DNA of 45,479 nucleotides from CAZCEC01 sp964497615 (GCA_964497615.1 CAZCEC010000052.1:1-45479); one strand, 5' to 3'. Numbered from the stretch's first letter, positions 1-8,944 are shown. Numbers and translations: made by a program. Notes: generated from the sequence alone by a model not told the origin.

Positions 1-1861
1 CCCGCCGATGTTCAGCCGCCCACCTCTCGGTCGCCGGCTGTTCTTCGTCTTTCGTCTTTCGTCCTTCGTCTTTCGTTGGTCGTCCCTCCCCCGCCGCGAC
101 CTCCCCATCCAAAAACAGCATCTCCCGCTGGAACTGCTCCTGATCCTTCAACTGCAAGTTGTAGATGTCCTGGTACAGGCCGGGCTGGTCCACCAGCTCG
201 GCGTGCCGGCCGCGCTGCACGATGCGCCCTCCGTCCAGCACCAGGATCAGGTCGGCGCGCTTGACGGTGGACAGCCGCTGGGCGATCACAAACGTGGTGC
301 GGTCCTGCATCAGCGTATCCAGAGCCTGCTGGATCAGGTACTCGGTCTGCGTGTCCACGCTCGAAGTCGCATCATCGAGGATGAGGATGCGCGGGTCCAT
401 CAGCAGCGCCCGGGCAATGGCAATGCGCTGGCGCTGCCCGCCGCTCAGGGTCACACCGCGCTCGCCGACCGGGGTCGCGTAGCCCTCCGGGAACGATAGG
501 ATGAAATCGTGGGCACGCGCAGCACGCGCAGCAGCAAACACCTCGTCGTCGGTGGCGTCCAGCCGCCCAAAAGCGATGTTCTCGCGGATGGTGGTGGAGA
601 ACAGCAGCGAGGTCTGGAGCACCAGCCCGATTTGCGAGCGCAGGGCCTTCAGGTCCAGGTCGCGCACATCCAGGCCATCCACGCGCACCGCCCCCGCCGT
701 CACGTCGTAGAACCGGGGGATCAGGTTGACCAGGCTGGTCTTGCCGCTGCCGGTCGGGCCGATGAGGGCGATCACCTGGTTGGGCTGCGCCTCAAAGCTC
801 ACCCCGTGCAGCGCGCGCCGGCTGCCGGTGTAGGCAAACGACACATCTTCAAAGCTCACCCGCCCCTGGAGCGCCGGCAGCAGGCGCGGCTGGGCCGGCG
901 ATTTGATCTCTTCTGGCAAGTCCAGGATCTCAAAGATGCGCTGGGCCCCCGCCACCGCCTCCCCGGCCGTGTTCACCACAAACCCCAATTGCTGCACCGG
1001 CCCGGCCAGCAGCAGCAAATAGGCGTTGAAGGCCGCCAGTTCGCCCACGGTCAGCGTGCCGTCAATCGCCATCCGGCCCCCGAACCACAGTATCAGGACC
1101 GTCGCCGCCATCACCAGCACCGTCATGGTGGGCATGTAGAAGCCCCAGGTGCTCACCAGGGTCACCCGCGCGCCCCATAGCCGGCGGTTGGCCTTGGCAA
1201 ACTTATCCTGCTCGTGGGCCTCGCGCGCAAAGGCCCGCACCACCTGCACCCCGGAGAGGTTCTCCTGCACTGCCGCGGAGACGTCGCCCAGCGCGCGGTC
1301 GATGCCAAGAAACAACGGCCCAATCCGGCGGCCCAGGTGCACCGTCACGCCCATCAGCAGCAGCAGCGGGCCCAGGCCGATCAGGGTCAGCGGCGCGCTC
1401 TCGCGCAGCAGCAGGACGATGATGCCCGTGAGCAGCAGTCCCACATTCAGCAGTTCCACCACCCCCTGCCCCACAAACCGCGACAGCGCGCTCACGTCCT
1501 CGGTGCAGCGGCTCATCAACTGCCCGGTTTGCGTCTGGTCATGAAACCCAAACGGCAGCCGCTGAATCTTGTCGTACAGCGCGTTGCGAAAGTCGTAGCC
1601 TGTGCGGTTGATGAGCCACTCGCCCGTGTAGCGGCGCACGAAGTTGAACCCGGCCCGCGCCAGCCCCACCAGCACAATGATCAGCCCGGTCCGCGCCATC
1701 AGGTCCGCGTCGGCCTGCGTCAGCCCGGCGTCGATCACTTCGCGGATGAGGCCCGGGATCACCAGGCTGAGGGCGGTGACGGCCAGCACGCTGAAGACCA
1801 ACAGCGCCATTTGCGGGCGGTAGGGCCGCAGGGCCGGCAGCAAACGAAGCAGCATTTTCAT
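1..1861 (-). CDS. ABC exporter, fused permease-ATPase (MsbA/LmrA type), 3' end outside window
   Basis: Half-transporter that would dimerise in the membrane and couple ATP hydrolysis to export of lipid, peptide or drug. Reading from ATG 1861 (ATG 1855 is an alternative), an N-terminal six-helix membrane domain is followed by a nucleotide-binding domain with Walker A GPTGSGKTS, signature LSGGQRQR, Walker B ILILDDATSSVD and a late His-like switch region. It starts 23 bases after the MFS gene stop, so it is probably the last gene of the operon running from 6201. The frame is open to the window edge. The family would normally end near the residues FLDG at about base 107; instead the frame continues through a 7-bp tandem repeat and gains the charged tail PTKDEGRKTKDEE. 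Family assignment is secure; substrate unknown. Confidence 0.93.
   Translation of the reverse strand, partial: MKMLLRLLPALRPYRPQMALLVFSVLAVTALSLVIPGLIREVIDAGLTQADADLMARTGLIIVLVGLARAGFNFVRRYTGEWLINRTGYDFRNALYDKIQRLPFGFHDQTQTGQLMSRCTEDVSALSRFVGQGVVELLNVGLLLTGIIVLLLRESAPLTLIGLGPLLLLMGVTVHLGRRIGPLFLGIDRALGDVSAAVQENLSGVQVVRAFAREAHEQDKFAKANRRLWGARVTLVSTWGFYMPTMTVLVMAATVLILWFGGRMAIDGTLTVGELAAFNAYLLLLAGPVQQLGFVVNTAGEAVAGAQRIFEILDLPEEIKSPAQPRLLPALQGRVSFEDVSFAYTGSRRALHGVSFEAQPNQVIALIGPTGSGKTSLVNLIPRFYDVTAGAVRVDGLDVRDLDLKALRSQIGLVLQTSLLFSTTIRENIAFGRLDATDDEVFAAARAARAHDFILSFPEGYATPVGERGVTLSGGQRQRIAIARALLMDPRILILDDATSSVDTQTEYLIQQALDTLMQDRTTFVIAQRLSTVKRADLILVLDGGRIVQRGRHAELVDQPGLYQDIYNLQLKDQEQFQREMLFLDGEVAAGEGRPTKDEGRKTKDEEQPATERWAAEHRR
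41..86. repeat. TTCGTCY heptamer tandem repeat, copy A
   Basis: About six degenerate units of TTCGTCT/TTCGTCC in tandem. This copy lies inside the 3' end of the ABC exporter frame, where the minus strand encodes Lys-Asp-Glu-Gly-Arg-Lys-Thr repeats. The same unit recurs at 10226-10290, 10845-10918, 12057-12090, 21942-21970 and 41444-41475. Confidence 0.85.
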
Positions 1862-1884
1862 GGCAAGTCTATCGATTCAGCGAT

Positions 1885-3120
1885 TCAATCCAGGTTGCGA
1901 ATGGCCGGGTGCAGCAGCCCCGCCGCCCCCAGCAGCGCCGTGGCCGCGCCTCCCACGATGAAGACCAGCGGCGGGCCTGCCAGGTCGGTCGCCCAGCCGG
2001 CCAGCCCGGCGCCCACCGGCAGCAGCACGAACGACCCCAGCGCATCAATACTCGACACGCGTCCCAGCGCGGCGCGGGGCACCATCTCCTGCAGCGTGTT
2101 CGTCCACACCAGCCCAAAGGCCGAGATGGACAGGCCGACGATGAAGGCCGCCGTGGCCACCACCGGCGTCACCGGCCACAGCCCAAAGACCATGGCCGCC
2201 AGCCCGCACACCACCGTGCCGCCATACGCCAGCCAGCCCCGGCGGCGCAGCCGGGCCGCGCGCCCCAAGAGCAGCGCCCCCGCCACCGCGCCCACCGACC
2301 CGGCGGAATACAACAGGCCCAACGTGCCCACGTCGGCGTGCATGGTCTGTTCCACCAGGAAGGGCAGGGCTACCTGCCGCGGACTGGCCAGGGTGATGTT
2401 GACCAGGCTGAAGATGATAATCGTAATCCACAGCCAGGGCGAAGCCGCCACCAGCCGCAGGCCATCGCGCAGGTCGCGTATCGGGTTCGTGGGCGGCGCT
2501 GGCGGCGCGGGCGCGGCCTCTGCCGCGCGTTGGCCCGCCACGACCAGGCGCCCCAGCGCCCACACGCAGCCCACAGCGATCAGGAACGATAACCCGTTGA
2601 GGCCAAACGCGCTGGCCGCGCCGCCCACCGCCACTACGCCCGCGCCAATGGCCGGCCCCACCACGCCCGCCAACTGGATGCTCAAGCTCGTCAGCGCGTT
2701 GGCGCTGGGCAGCAGTTCCGGCGACGTCAGTTCCGGCACCAGCGCCTGATAGGCCGGAAAGAAGAAGGCTTCCACAAAACCAAATACCATGCTGGCTACG
2801 TATAGGTGCCAGATTTCGAGCCGTTGGGCAAAGGCCAGCCCCGCCACCGCCAGCATCACCAGCCCGCTCACCACGTCGGCCCCCAGCATCACGCGCAGCC
2901 GCGGCAGCCGGTCCACCGCCACCCCGCCGATCAGCAGGAACAGCAGCATCGGGATAAACGAGAAGATGAGGACCGTGCCCATCGCCGTGGCCGAGCCGGT
3001 CTGTTCGAGCACCCACCATGCCAGCGCCACGCGGTACAGGCTGTCGCCCAAGCGTGAGATGGTCTGGCCGGTCCACAGCAGCGCAAATGGGCGGTGCGAG
3101 AGGGCGCGAAACAGGCCCAT
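1885..3120 (-). CDS. MFS transporter
   Basis: Inner-membrane secondary transporter of the major facilitator superfamily, 411 residues, the usual length for 12 membrane helices. The N-terminus (FALLWTGQTISRLGDSLYRVALAWW) and the internal GADV-type loop after helix 2 are typical of the macrolide/drug-efflux branch (MFS_3-like, enterobactin exporter-like). The ATG at 3120 follows the YfhO-like gene stop by four bases, and the ABC exporter starts 23 bases after its stop, so the three are very likely co-transcribed. Two different exporters side by side suggest secretion or self-protection, but the substrate cannot be read from sequence. Confidence 0.9.
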   Translation of the reverse strand: MGLFRALSHRPFALLWTGQTISRLGDSLYRVALAWWVLEQTGSATAMGTVLIFSFIPMLLFLLIGGVAVDRLPRLRVMLGADVVSGLVMLAVAGLAFAQRLEIWHLYVASMVFGFVEAFFFPAYQALVPELTSPELLPSANALTSLSIQLAGVVGPAIGAGVVAVGGAASAFGLNGLSFLIAVGCVWALGRLVVAGQRAAEAAPAPPAPPTNPIRDLRDGLRLVAASPWLWITIIIFSLVNITLASPRQVALPFLVEQTMHADVGTLGLLYSAGSVGAVAGALLLGRAARLRRRGWLAYGGTVVCGLAAMVFGLWPVTPVVATAAFIVGLSISAFGLVWTNTLQEMVPRAALGRVSSIDALGSFVLLPVGAGLAGWATDLAGPPLVFIVGGAATALLGAAGLLHPAIRNLD

Positions 3121-3124
3121 GGAG

Positions 3125-5359
3125 TTATGCAGCCGCCGGGCGCCGGCGGCTCTTCAAAACAGCCCAGATTGGCGTGCCCAACCACGCCGCCAACGAAACA
3201 ATCAGGCCGGCGGCAAAGGTCCAGGGCACAAAGCGCAGGGTCACCGTGTGATGGCCGGCGGGCACCAGCAAGCCTTGCAGCGCGACGTTGGTTGTCATCA
3301 GTGGCTGTGGCTGGCCGTCGATCCAGGCCCGCCACCCCGGATAGTGCGCATTGGCGATGACAAGGAAACGTGGCGTATCCGTTTGCGCCTCGACCTCTAG
3401 ATGGTTGGCTCCGCGTCCCGTCACTTCGGCCCATTCATTCGCCCCCAGCGGCGCCGTCGAATCCAGCACCACCCGTCCCTCGACGACGGCGGCATTCCAA
3501 TGGTCGAACGCGGCGTCGGTCACTTGGGCCAGCGCGTCCGCCGGGTCGTTGGCGGTCTGCACGAACTGCGCCAGGTAGGCGCGGGAATGGGCGTGCAGGA
3601 AGTGATAGTAGCGGTAGTCTTCCCACTCGGCCCTCAGTTGGTAGGCCGGATCGTCATAGCCCCCGCTCGTGGCGACGACGTTCACGTTCAACAGGATATT
3701 CCGGCGGTACGAGTCCACGCTGTTGACCAGAGCCTGATAACGGCGCAGGGTCAGCGGCGGCATCCCCCACCACCCATCCACCGCCAGCACGCTGCCAAAG
3801 TCCTGGCTCGTCAATTGCTCAGCGGACACCCGGTAGAACGTCTGATAGCCGGGCGGGGCGGCAGCCATGTGCTCAATCTCGCGCGCCACCGGCTGCTGGT
3901 CCACCACCCAGAACCGGCCCCGGTTGAGGGACATCACATCCACCGCCGCCAGGGCCAGCAGTGCCAGTTGCGCCGCGCGCCGCCGCGGCCCAGCCGCCCA
4001 CACGCACAGCGCGGCCGCGCCCAGCAGCAGCCCTGCATAAAGGGCCGCCCGGTACAAGTCAGTCATCACCGCCGGCTCCGGGTTGGTGAGCAGGCGCAGC
4101 GCCGCCACGCCCGCCGTCGCCGCTAGCACCCCTGCCCCGGCCCGCACCGCCAGCCTCGGCAGGGCCCCGGCCTCGCGGCGCAGTTGGTCCAGGCCCAGCG
4201 CCCCCAGCACCGCCACGCAGAAATTGACGCCCAGGGCCAGCCGTTCCACGTCGCGCAGGTAGCCAGGGAACCCCAGCCGCTGCACCAGGTAGAGCGCATC
4301 CAGCGTCACCAGCCGTTGGCCCAGCGCCACGATCAGGAAGCCCGTGCCCACCAGCGCCCAGAACAAGCCCCGCCGCCGCGCGACGGCCAGAACGGCGCAG
4401 GCCAGGGTGAGGCCGCCCACGTATAGGGTCTCGAAGATCGGCGTTGAGTCGGCCAGCGCGGGATGCAGCAGCGCGGCCAGTTCATCCACCCCAAAGCCGC
4501 CGTGCGCCACGTTGGCATACAGCAGGTCGGCCCGCGTGGAGAGGCGCGTCAGCTCCAGGGTAGGCAGCCACTGCGCGGCGGCCCCGCCCAGCGCCGCCAG
4601 CCCGAAGGCGGCCAGGTGCCGCGCCGCCATCCACCCGCCCCAGCCCCGGCGGTAGGCCTGCAACACGAGCCACCCCAAGCAGAGCGGCGCGATAGACAAA
4701 TACGACTGCGGCCGGCCGGCCAGAAACACCAGGCTGAACACCAGCCCGGCCAGCGCCGTCCGGTGCGGGCGCGGCCGCTCCACCGCCCACGCCAGCGCCA
4801 GCAGCGTGCCCGGCAGCCACACGGCGGCCTCCAACTCCGAGAATTGCAGCGGCGCGAAGCCGGTCAGGTAACCCCCAAACTCAAACGCCGCCCCGCCCAG
4901 CAGCGCCGGCATCAGCCCCAGCGACTGGCGGCGCAGAAACAGGAAGGTCAAGCTGCCCGCCAGCCAGAAGTGCAGCGCCGCACTCAGGGCCAGTGTGTCC
5001 AGGCTGAAAGCCGGCCCGGCCGCCAGCGCCAACGCCAGTTGAACCGGATAAAAGGTGGCCGCCTGCGGGTCGGCATACTGGGGATAGCCGGAGTAGACGT
5101 GCGGGTTCCACAGCGGCCACTCGCCAGCGCGCAGGGCCCGCGCCGCATACAGCCGCGGCGGAAAGAAGACTTCCGTGGTGTCCGACTTCTCAGGAAAGGT
5201 GGCCCGGTCTTGCGGCGCGGCCGCCCACAACCGCCACAGGAACAGATACGTCAGCAGGGCCAGCACGCACAGCCCAGCCAATTCCAGCCGCGCCTCGCGC
5301 GCGCGGGCAGCCGCCATCCGCATCCAGTTGCCAGGGAACTTGCGCACAGCCGCAGTCAA
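3125..5359 (-). CDS. YfhO-family polytopic membrane protein
   Basis: Large membrane protein of about 744 residues with many hydrophobic segments and a C-terminal extracytoplasmic beta-rich domain (FLVIANAHYPGWRAWIDGQ, then a last membrane helix), the pattern of the YfhO family (PF09586), which in Bacillus is implicated in glycosylation of wall or lipoteichoic polymers. The N-terminal block with PLWNPHVYSGYPQYADPQ is a family hallmark resembling GT-C glycosyltransferases, with acidic residues in the first loop (EKSDTTE). The start is uncertain: TTG 5359 gives the longest product, while ATG codons at 5323 and 5317 would still keep the first helix. It lies between the CoA-binding gene (39 bases away) and the MFS gene (4 bases). 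Confidence 0.85.
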   Translation of the reverse strand: MTAAVRKFPGNWMRMAAARAREARLELAGLCVLALLTYLFLWRLWAAAPQDRATFPEKSDTTEVFFPPRLYAARALRAGEWPLWNPHVYSGYPQYADPQAATFYPVQLALALAAGPAFSLDTLALSAALHFWLAGSLTFLFLRRQSLGLMPALLGGAAFEFGGYLTGFAPLQFSELEAAVWLPGTLLALAWAVERPRPHRTALAGLVFSLVFLAGRPQSYLSIAPLCLGWLVLQAYRRGWGGWMAARHLAAFGLAALGGAAAQWLPTLELTRLSTRADLLYANVAHGGFGVDELAALLHPALADSTPIFETLYVGGLTLACAVLAVARRRGLFWALVGTGFLIVALGQRLVTLDALYLVQRLGFPGYLRDVERLALGVNFCVAVLGALGLDQLRREAGALPRLAVRAGAGVLAATAGVAALRLLTNPEPAVMTDLYRAALYAGLLLGAAALCVWAAGPRRRAAQLALLALAAVDVMSLNRGRFWVVDQQPVAREIEHMAAAPPGYQTFYRVSAEQLTSQDFGSVLAVDGWWGMPPLTLRRYQALVNSVDSYRRNILLNVNVVATSGGYDDPAYQLRAEWEDYRYYHFLHAHSRAYLAQFVQTANDPADALAQVTDAAFDHWNAAVVEGRVVLDSTAPLGANEWAEVTGRGANHLEVEAQTDTPRFLVIANAHYPGWRAWIDGQPQPLMTTNVALQGLLVPAGHHTVTLRFVPWTFAAGLIVSLAAWLGTPIWAVLKSRRRPAAA

Positions 5360-5398
5360 TGAAGGCAGCCAGGCTAAACCGCCGCGGCCATCCAGCCG

Positions 5399-5821
5399 TC
5401 AGCTTTGGCGCGGCAGCCCCAGCCGGCGGTGCTCCACCATGATGCAGCGGTCCTGTACCACGGTCAGGCCGGCGGCCTGGGCCCGCTGGGCAGCGGCCGG
5501 ATGGACGACCCCAAGCTGCGTCCACACTGCGCGCGCGCCGATGGCGATGGCGTCCTCCACGATCTGCGGCAAGTGCTCCGAGCGTCGAAAGACGTTCACG
5601 ATGTCGATTGGGCCGGGCACGGCGCGCAGATCGGGATAGACCGTCTCGCCGTTGAGGGTCCGCACGTTGGGGTTGACGGCGTAGACAATGTAGCCCGCCC
5701 CGCGCAAGTAGCTGCCAATGCGATAACTGTCGCGATACGGCTTGTCGGAGTGCCCGACGACGGCGATGAACCGAGCCGCCGCCAGCACATCGTGCAGGGC
5801 CGCATCAGACGTGGCCGTCAT
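5399..5821 (-). CDS. CoA-binding (YccU-like) Rossmann protein
   Basis: Small cytosolic protein of 140 residues made of a single CoA_binding_2 Rossmann domain: ARFIAVVGHSDKPYRDSYRIGSYLRGAGY, VYAVNPN, DIVNVFRRSEHLPQIVEDA, WTQLGV and a final GLTVVQDRCIMVEHRR. Proteins of this family bind CoA; their physiological role is unknown. Its ATG overlaps the TGA of the preceding small gene as ATGA, so translation is probably coupled. Family assignment is firm, and no catalytic function is claimed. Confidence 0.9.
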   Translation of the reverse strand: MTATSDAALHDVLAAARFIAVVGHSDKPYRDSYRIGSYLRGAGYIVYAVNPNVRTLNGETVYPDLRAVPGPIDIVNVFRRSEHLPQIVEDAIAIGARAVWTQLGVVHPAAAQRAQAAGLTVVQDRCIMVEHRRLGLPRQS

Positions 5822-6201
5822 CCGCCCGCCTCCGGCACGAACTCCAAGGCGTGCTCGTCCACCACCTGGCGCTCGGCATCCGGCTCGTCGCTGGCGCGAT
5901 AGAACAACACCAGCCGCAGGGTGTGCGGCCCGCGCGGCTCCGGCCCGCGCAGGTGCACGGTGAAGTCGAAACTGGTGTCCATCGCCTCGATCAGGCTCAG
6001 CGCCGCCACCTCGTGGCCGTCCGCGTTGGTCACGCTCATCTCGACGTTCGGGCGTTCCTCAAAGGGCGTCAGCCCGAAGTTGAGCTTCATGCGCCGGCCA
6101 TCGGGGTAGGGGCGCACGGCCACCTGGGTGAAGCGCACCTCGGCGCGCGGGCGGGGCGCAGGCACCGCCTCGCCCTCGTCGTACAGCGGGATCTCGGCCA
6201 T
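5818..6201 (-). CDS. conserved hypothetical protein, beta-rich, first gene of the minus-strand operon
   Basis: 127 residues without signal peptide or membrane segment. The sequence alternates short strands (MKLNFGLTPFEERPNVEMSVTNADGHEVAALSLI, FDFTVHLRGP, HTLRLVLFYR) and looks like a small beta-sandwich; I do not recognise a named family. The ATG at 6201 is preceded by TATAAT at 6213-6208 with only six bases between, so transcription probably begins at or next to the start codon (leaderless). It overlaps the CoA-binding gene by four bases. Confidence 0.75.
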   Translation of the reverse strand: MAEIPLYDEGEAVPAPRPRAEVRFTQVAVRPYPDGRRMKLNFGLTPFEERPNVEMSVTNADGHEVAALSLIEAMDTSFDFTVHLRGPEPRGPHTLRLVLFYRASDEPDAERQVVDEHALEFVPEAGG

Positions 6202-6207
6202 GCGGGG

Positions 6208-6213
6208 ATTATA
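6208..6213 (-). promoter_or_regulatory. -10 box TATAAT of the minus-strand operon (leaderless spacing)
   Basis: Perfect TATAAT on the minus strand, six bases before ATG 6201. No convincing -35. It sits back to back with the plus-strand TATAAT at 6226-6231, with 12 bases between the two boxes. Confidence 0.6.
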
Positions 6214-6225
6214 CCGTTCTCTTGC

Positions 6226-6231
6226 TATAAT
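6226..6231 (+). promoter_or_regulatory. -10 box TATAAT of the STAS gene
   Basis: Perfect TATAAT 28 bases before the STAS ATG, which has its own ribosome site AGGAGAG at 6248-6254. Divergent with the box at 6208-6213, so the two promoters cannot easily be occupied at once. Confidence 0.6.
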
Positions 6232-6259
6232 GGCCCCGCGTCAAAAGAGGAGAGACCCC

Positions 6260-6595
6260 ATGCTAGAACTCACCACCCGCGAACACAAACGCCTCAACGT
6301 CATCCGCGTCGTCGGCCGCGTGGATGCCGCCACCTATACCGAGCTGGAGGCCAAGCTCCAGGAATATATGGAGAACGGCCACGTTCACCTGATCCTGGAG
6401 ATGGACGGGACCGAGTACCTGAGCAGCGCCGGGGCGCGCGTGCTCATCTCCACCCAAAAGGCCCTCAAGCCGCGCGGCGGGCGGCTGTCGCTGGCCCAGC
6501 CCTCAGAGCGCGTCCGCGAAGTGTTGGACCTGGCCGGGCTGGATACCCTCTTCCCTATCTACGAGACCACTGTCGCGGCCCTGGCCTCCGAGTAG
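6260..6595 (+). CDS. STAS-domain anti-sigma-factor antagonist
   Basis: 111-residue single STAS domain. The first strand (NVIRVVGRVDAATYTELEAKL), the central strand (HLILEMDGTEYLSSAGARVLIST) and C-terminal LDTLFPIYET are typical of SpoIIAA/RsbV-like antagonists, which bind an anti-sigma kinase and are switched by phosphorylation of a Ser; the Ser55-Ser56 pair at the helix start is the likely site. ATG 6260 has a good ribosome site (AGGAGAG), so the longer in-frame start at 6128 is not used. No partner kinase lies nearby. The PLP-enzyme gene follows after only 5 bases, suggesting co-transcription. Confidence 0.9.
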   Translation: MLELTTREHKRLNVIRVVGRVDAATYTELEAKLQEYMENGHVHLILEMDGTEYLSSAGARVLISTQKALKPRGGRLSLAQPSERVREVLDLAGLDTLFPIYETTVAALASE

Positions 6596-6600
6596 GCGGC

Positions 6601-7764
6601 ATGAGCGGCCCCGCCCGCCCCCCGCACCAGATCGAGACCCACGCCATCCACGCCGGCCAGGCGCCCGACCCGGCCACCGGCGCGGTGATGGTCCCAATCT
6701 ACCAGACCTCCACCTACGTGCAGCAGGGGGTCGGCGAGCACAAGGGCTACGAATACGCCCGCACCGGCAACCCCACCCGCACCGCGTTGGAGGGCTGCTT
6801 GGCCGCGCTCGAAGGCGCCGCCCACGGGCTGGCGTTTGCCTCGGGCATGGCGGCCATCGACACCCTGCTGAAGGTGCTCAACCCCGGTGACCATGTGCTG
6901 GCCGGCAACGACGTGTATGGCGGCACCTTCCGCCTGTTCGACAAGCAGTACCGCAAGTACGGCATTGAGTTCAGCTACGTGGAGACCACCGACCCGGCGG
7001 CGGTGGCAGCGGCCCTGCGTCCCAACACCCGCTGGATTTGGCTGGAGACGCCCACCAACCCGCGCCTCAAGGTGGCCGACCTGCGCGCCATCGCGGACCT
7101 CGCCCACTCCCGCCAGCCGCCCATCCAGGTGATCGTGGACAACACCTTCGCCACACCCTATTTGCAGCAGCCCCTGGCGCTGGGCTGCGACGTGGTGGTG
7201 CACTCCACAACGAAGTACCTGGGCGGCCACTCGGACGTGGTCGGCGGCGCGGTGCTGACTAACGACGCCGCCCTGCACGACCAGCTCAAGTTCCTGCAAA
7301 ACGCCGCCGGGGCCGTGCCCGGCCCGATGGACTGCTTCCTGGTGCTGCGCGGGGTGAAGACCCTGGCCGTGCGCATGGACCGGCACGGCGAGAACGCGCT
7401 GGCCGTGGCGCAGTTCCTGGAAGACCATCCTCAGGTGGCCGAGGTGATCTATCCCGGCCTGGAGAGCCACCCCCAGCACGCCGTGGCCCGGCGGCAAATG
7501 CGCAACGGCGGCGGGATGATCTCGCTGCGGCTGCATGGCGGCGCGGACGCGGCGCGCCAGTTGGTCACGCGCACCACGCTCTTCGCGCTGGCCGAGTCGC
7601 TCGGCGGCGTGGAGTCCCTCATCGAGGTGCCGGCCGGCATGACCCACGGCTCCACCCAAGGCTCGCCCCTGGAAGTGGATGCGGGACTGGTGCGCCTCTC
7701 CGTGGGCCTGGAGCACAAGGACGACCTGATCGCCGACCTGGCCGCTGCCTTAAGCGGTCTCTAG
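6601..7764 (+). CDS. cystathionine gamma-synthase/gamma-lyase family PLP enzyme
   Basis: 387 residues, fold-type I PLP enzyme of the Cys/Met metabolism family. Markers are VPIYQTSTYVQ at 31-41, YEYARTGNPTR at 50-60, the Gly-Met of ASGMAAI at 80-86, VDNTFATPYLQQP at 179-191 and the PLP-binding Lys205 in HSTTKYLGGHSD. SLGGVESLIEVPAGMTHGS near the C-terminus is typical for synthase/lyase. It could act as cystathionine gamma-synthase (transsulfuration towards Met) or gamma-lyase; sequence alone does not decide. ATG 6601 is five bases after the STAS stop. The long upstream extension of the frame is the antisense of the genes before it and is not coding. Confidence 0.92.
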   Translation: MSGPARPPHQIETHAIHAGQAPDPATGAVMVPIYQTSTYVQQGVGEHKGYEYARTGNPTRTALEGCLAALEGAAHGLAFASGMAAIDTLLKVLNPGDHVLAGNDVYGGTFRLFDKQYRKYGIEFSYVETTDPAAVAAALRPNTRWIWLETPTNPRLKVADLRAIADLAHSRQPPIQVIVDNTFATPYLQQPLALGCDVVVHSTTKYLGGHSDVVGGAVLTNDAALHDQLKFLQNAAGAVPGPMDCFLVLRGVKTLAVRMDRHGENALAVAQFLEDHPQVAEVIYPGLESHPQHAVARRQMRNGGGMISLRLHGGADAARQLVTRTTLFALAESLGGVESLIEVPAGMTHGSTQGSPLEVDAGLVRLSVGLEHKDDLIADLAAALSGL

Positions 7765-7919
7765 CTTGCGGCCTGGCTCTCATCCGTCGCGCCGAGGACT
7801 GCTCTGCCGCGACCGCTCAATTCGGCTGTCATTCCGAGGCGAACGTTGCCGAGGAATCTATCCTTCCCAGCAGTCCTTGCGCCTGTCGCCTTTGTTCGCG
7901 AAACACGCCTAGACCATCA
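7765..7919. repeat. spacer with a GTCATTCCGAG...GAGGAATCT interspersed repeat
   Basis: The 155-base spacer carries, at about 7829-7862, GTCATTCCGAGGCGAACG followed by GCCGAGGAATCT, a form of a short interspersed repeat that I recall as common in bacterial genome spacers. No promoter with both boxes is evident. Assignment to the repeat family is from memory, not a search. Confidence 0.5.
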
Positions 7920-8936
7920 ATGGAATCCCCCCTCTCCATCCTCCTGCTCGTATCCGACCCCTTCGCGGAGCACCTGCTCGACGAAGTGCGCGCCGTGTCC
8001 CCGCGCGTGTCGCTCCAGCAGCGCATCGTCGCGCGCGGCGAGACCATCGAACCGGAAGCCTGGGCTGAGGTCGAAGTGCTCTACAGCGCCCGCCACCTGC
8101 CCGGGCCCGGCCAGGCCCCCCGCCTGCGCTGGGTGCAGGCCCACTTCGCGGGCGTCAACCGCTGGCTGGGCCACCCGGCGCTCGCGGGCGTGGCCCTGAC
8201 CACGGCCAGCGGCGTCCACACCGTGCGCATGGGCGAGTATGTCACCCAGATGATGCTGGCCTTTGCCCACCAGATGCCGCGCCTATGGCGGGCGCAAGCC
8301 GCGCGCGAGTGGGACAGGAATTGGGAGAACGACGCCTTCCGCGAATTGCGGGGCGCCACCTTGGCCGTGGCCGGCTACGGCAGCATCGGCCGCGAGGCCG
8401 CGCGGCAGGCGCGAGCTTTGGGAATGCGGGTGTTGGCCAGCAAACGCGACCCGAGCCTCACCGCCGACAGCGGCTGGTGCGTGCCCGGCACCGGCGACCC
8501 CAGCGGCGAACTGCCCGAACGCTTCTATGGCCCGGACGACTGGCACGCCATGCTGGCCCAGGCCGATTACGTGCTCGTGGCCGCCCCCCTCACGCCGGGG
8601 ACCCGGCACCTGATTGACCGCGCGGCCCTGAACGCCATGCGTCCAGGCGCAGTGCTCATCAACGTCGCGCGCGGCGACCTGGTAGATGAGGCGGCGCTGA
8701 TCGAAGCCGTGCAAAGCGGCCGCCTGGGCGGGGCCGCGCTGGACGTGTTCGCGCAGGAGCCCCTGCCCGCCGAGAGTCCCCTGTGGGACTTGCCGAACGT
8801 GATCCTCACCCCCCACATCGCGGGCCTGACGCCCCACTACAACGACCGCGCCCTGGCCCTCTTCGCCGAGAACCTGCGCCGCTACCTCGCCAGCCAGCCC
8901 CTCCTTAATGTAGTGGATCAAGCCAGCGGCTACTAG
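7920..8936 (+). CDS. D-2-hydroxyacid dehydrogenase (NAD-dependent)
   Basis: 338 residues with the two-domain D-isomer dehydrogenase layout. The NAD-binding motif is AVAGYGSIGREAARQARALGM, followed by the catalytic Arg in INVARGDLVDEAALI, the Glu in DVFAQEPLPAESPLW and the His in NVILTPHIAGLTP. It reduces 2-keto acids or oxidises D-2-hydroxy acids in the cytosol; the exact substrate is unknown. The segment SGWCVPGTGDPSGELPERFYGPDDW between strands is the insertion seen in the glyoxylate/hydroxypyruvate-like subgroup. It ends 8 bases from the convergent sigma-factor gene. Confidence 0.92.
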   Translation: MESPLSILLLVSDPFAEHLLDEVRAVSPRVSLQQRIVARGETIEPEAWAEVEVLYSARHLPGPGQAPRLRWVQAHFAGVNRWLGHPALAGVALTTASGVHTVRMGEYVTQMMLAFAHQMPRLWRAQAAREWDRNWENDAFRELRGATLAVAGYGSIGREAARQARALGMRVLASKRDPSLTADSGWCVPGTGDPSGELPERFYGPDDWHAMLAQADYVLVAAPLTPGTRHLIDRAALNAMRPGAVLINVARGDLVDEAALIEAVQSGRLGGAALDVFAQEPLPAESPLWDLPNVILTPHIAGLTPHYNDRALALFAENLRRYLASQPLLNVVDQASGY

Positions 8937-8944
8937 TGTCGCCC

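Noticed and set aside
41..86. TTCGTCY repeats considered as a CRISPR array or as coding for FVFRLSSF peptides
   Set aside because: Units are only 7 bases with no spacers, and the peptide reading is a consequence of the repeat in any frame.
5851..6600. Long in-frame upstream extension of the cystathionine enzyme
   Set aside because: The extension is antisense to two genes and overlaps the STAS gene; the conserved enzyme starts at ATG 6601.
6559..7716. 385-residue minus-strand frame opposite the PLP enzyme
   Set aside because: Low-complexity His/Gln/Gly/Val composition typical of antisense reading of high-GC genes; no family motif.
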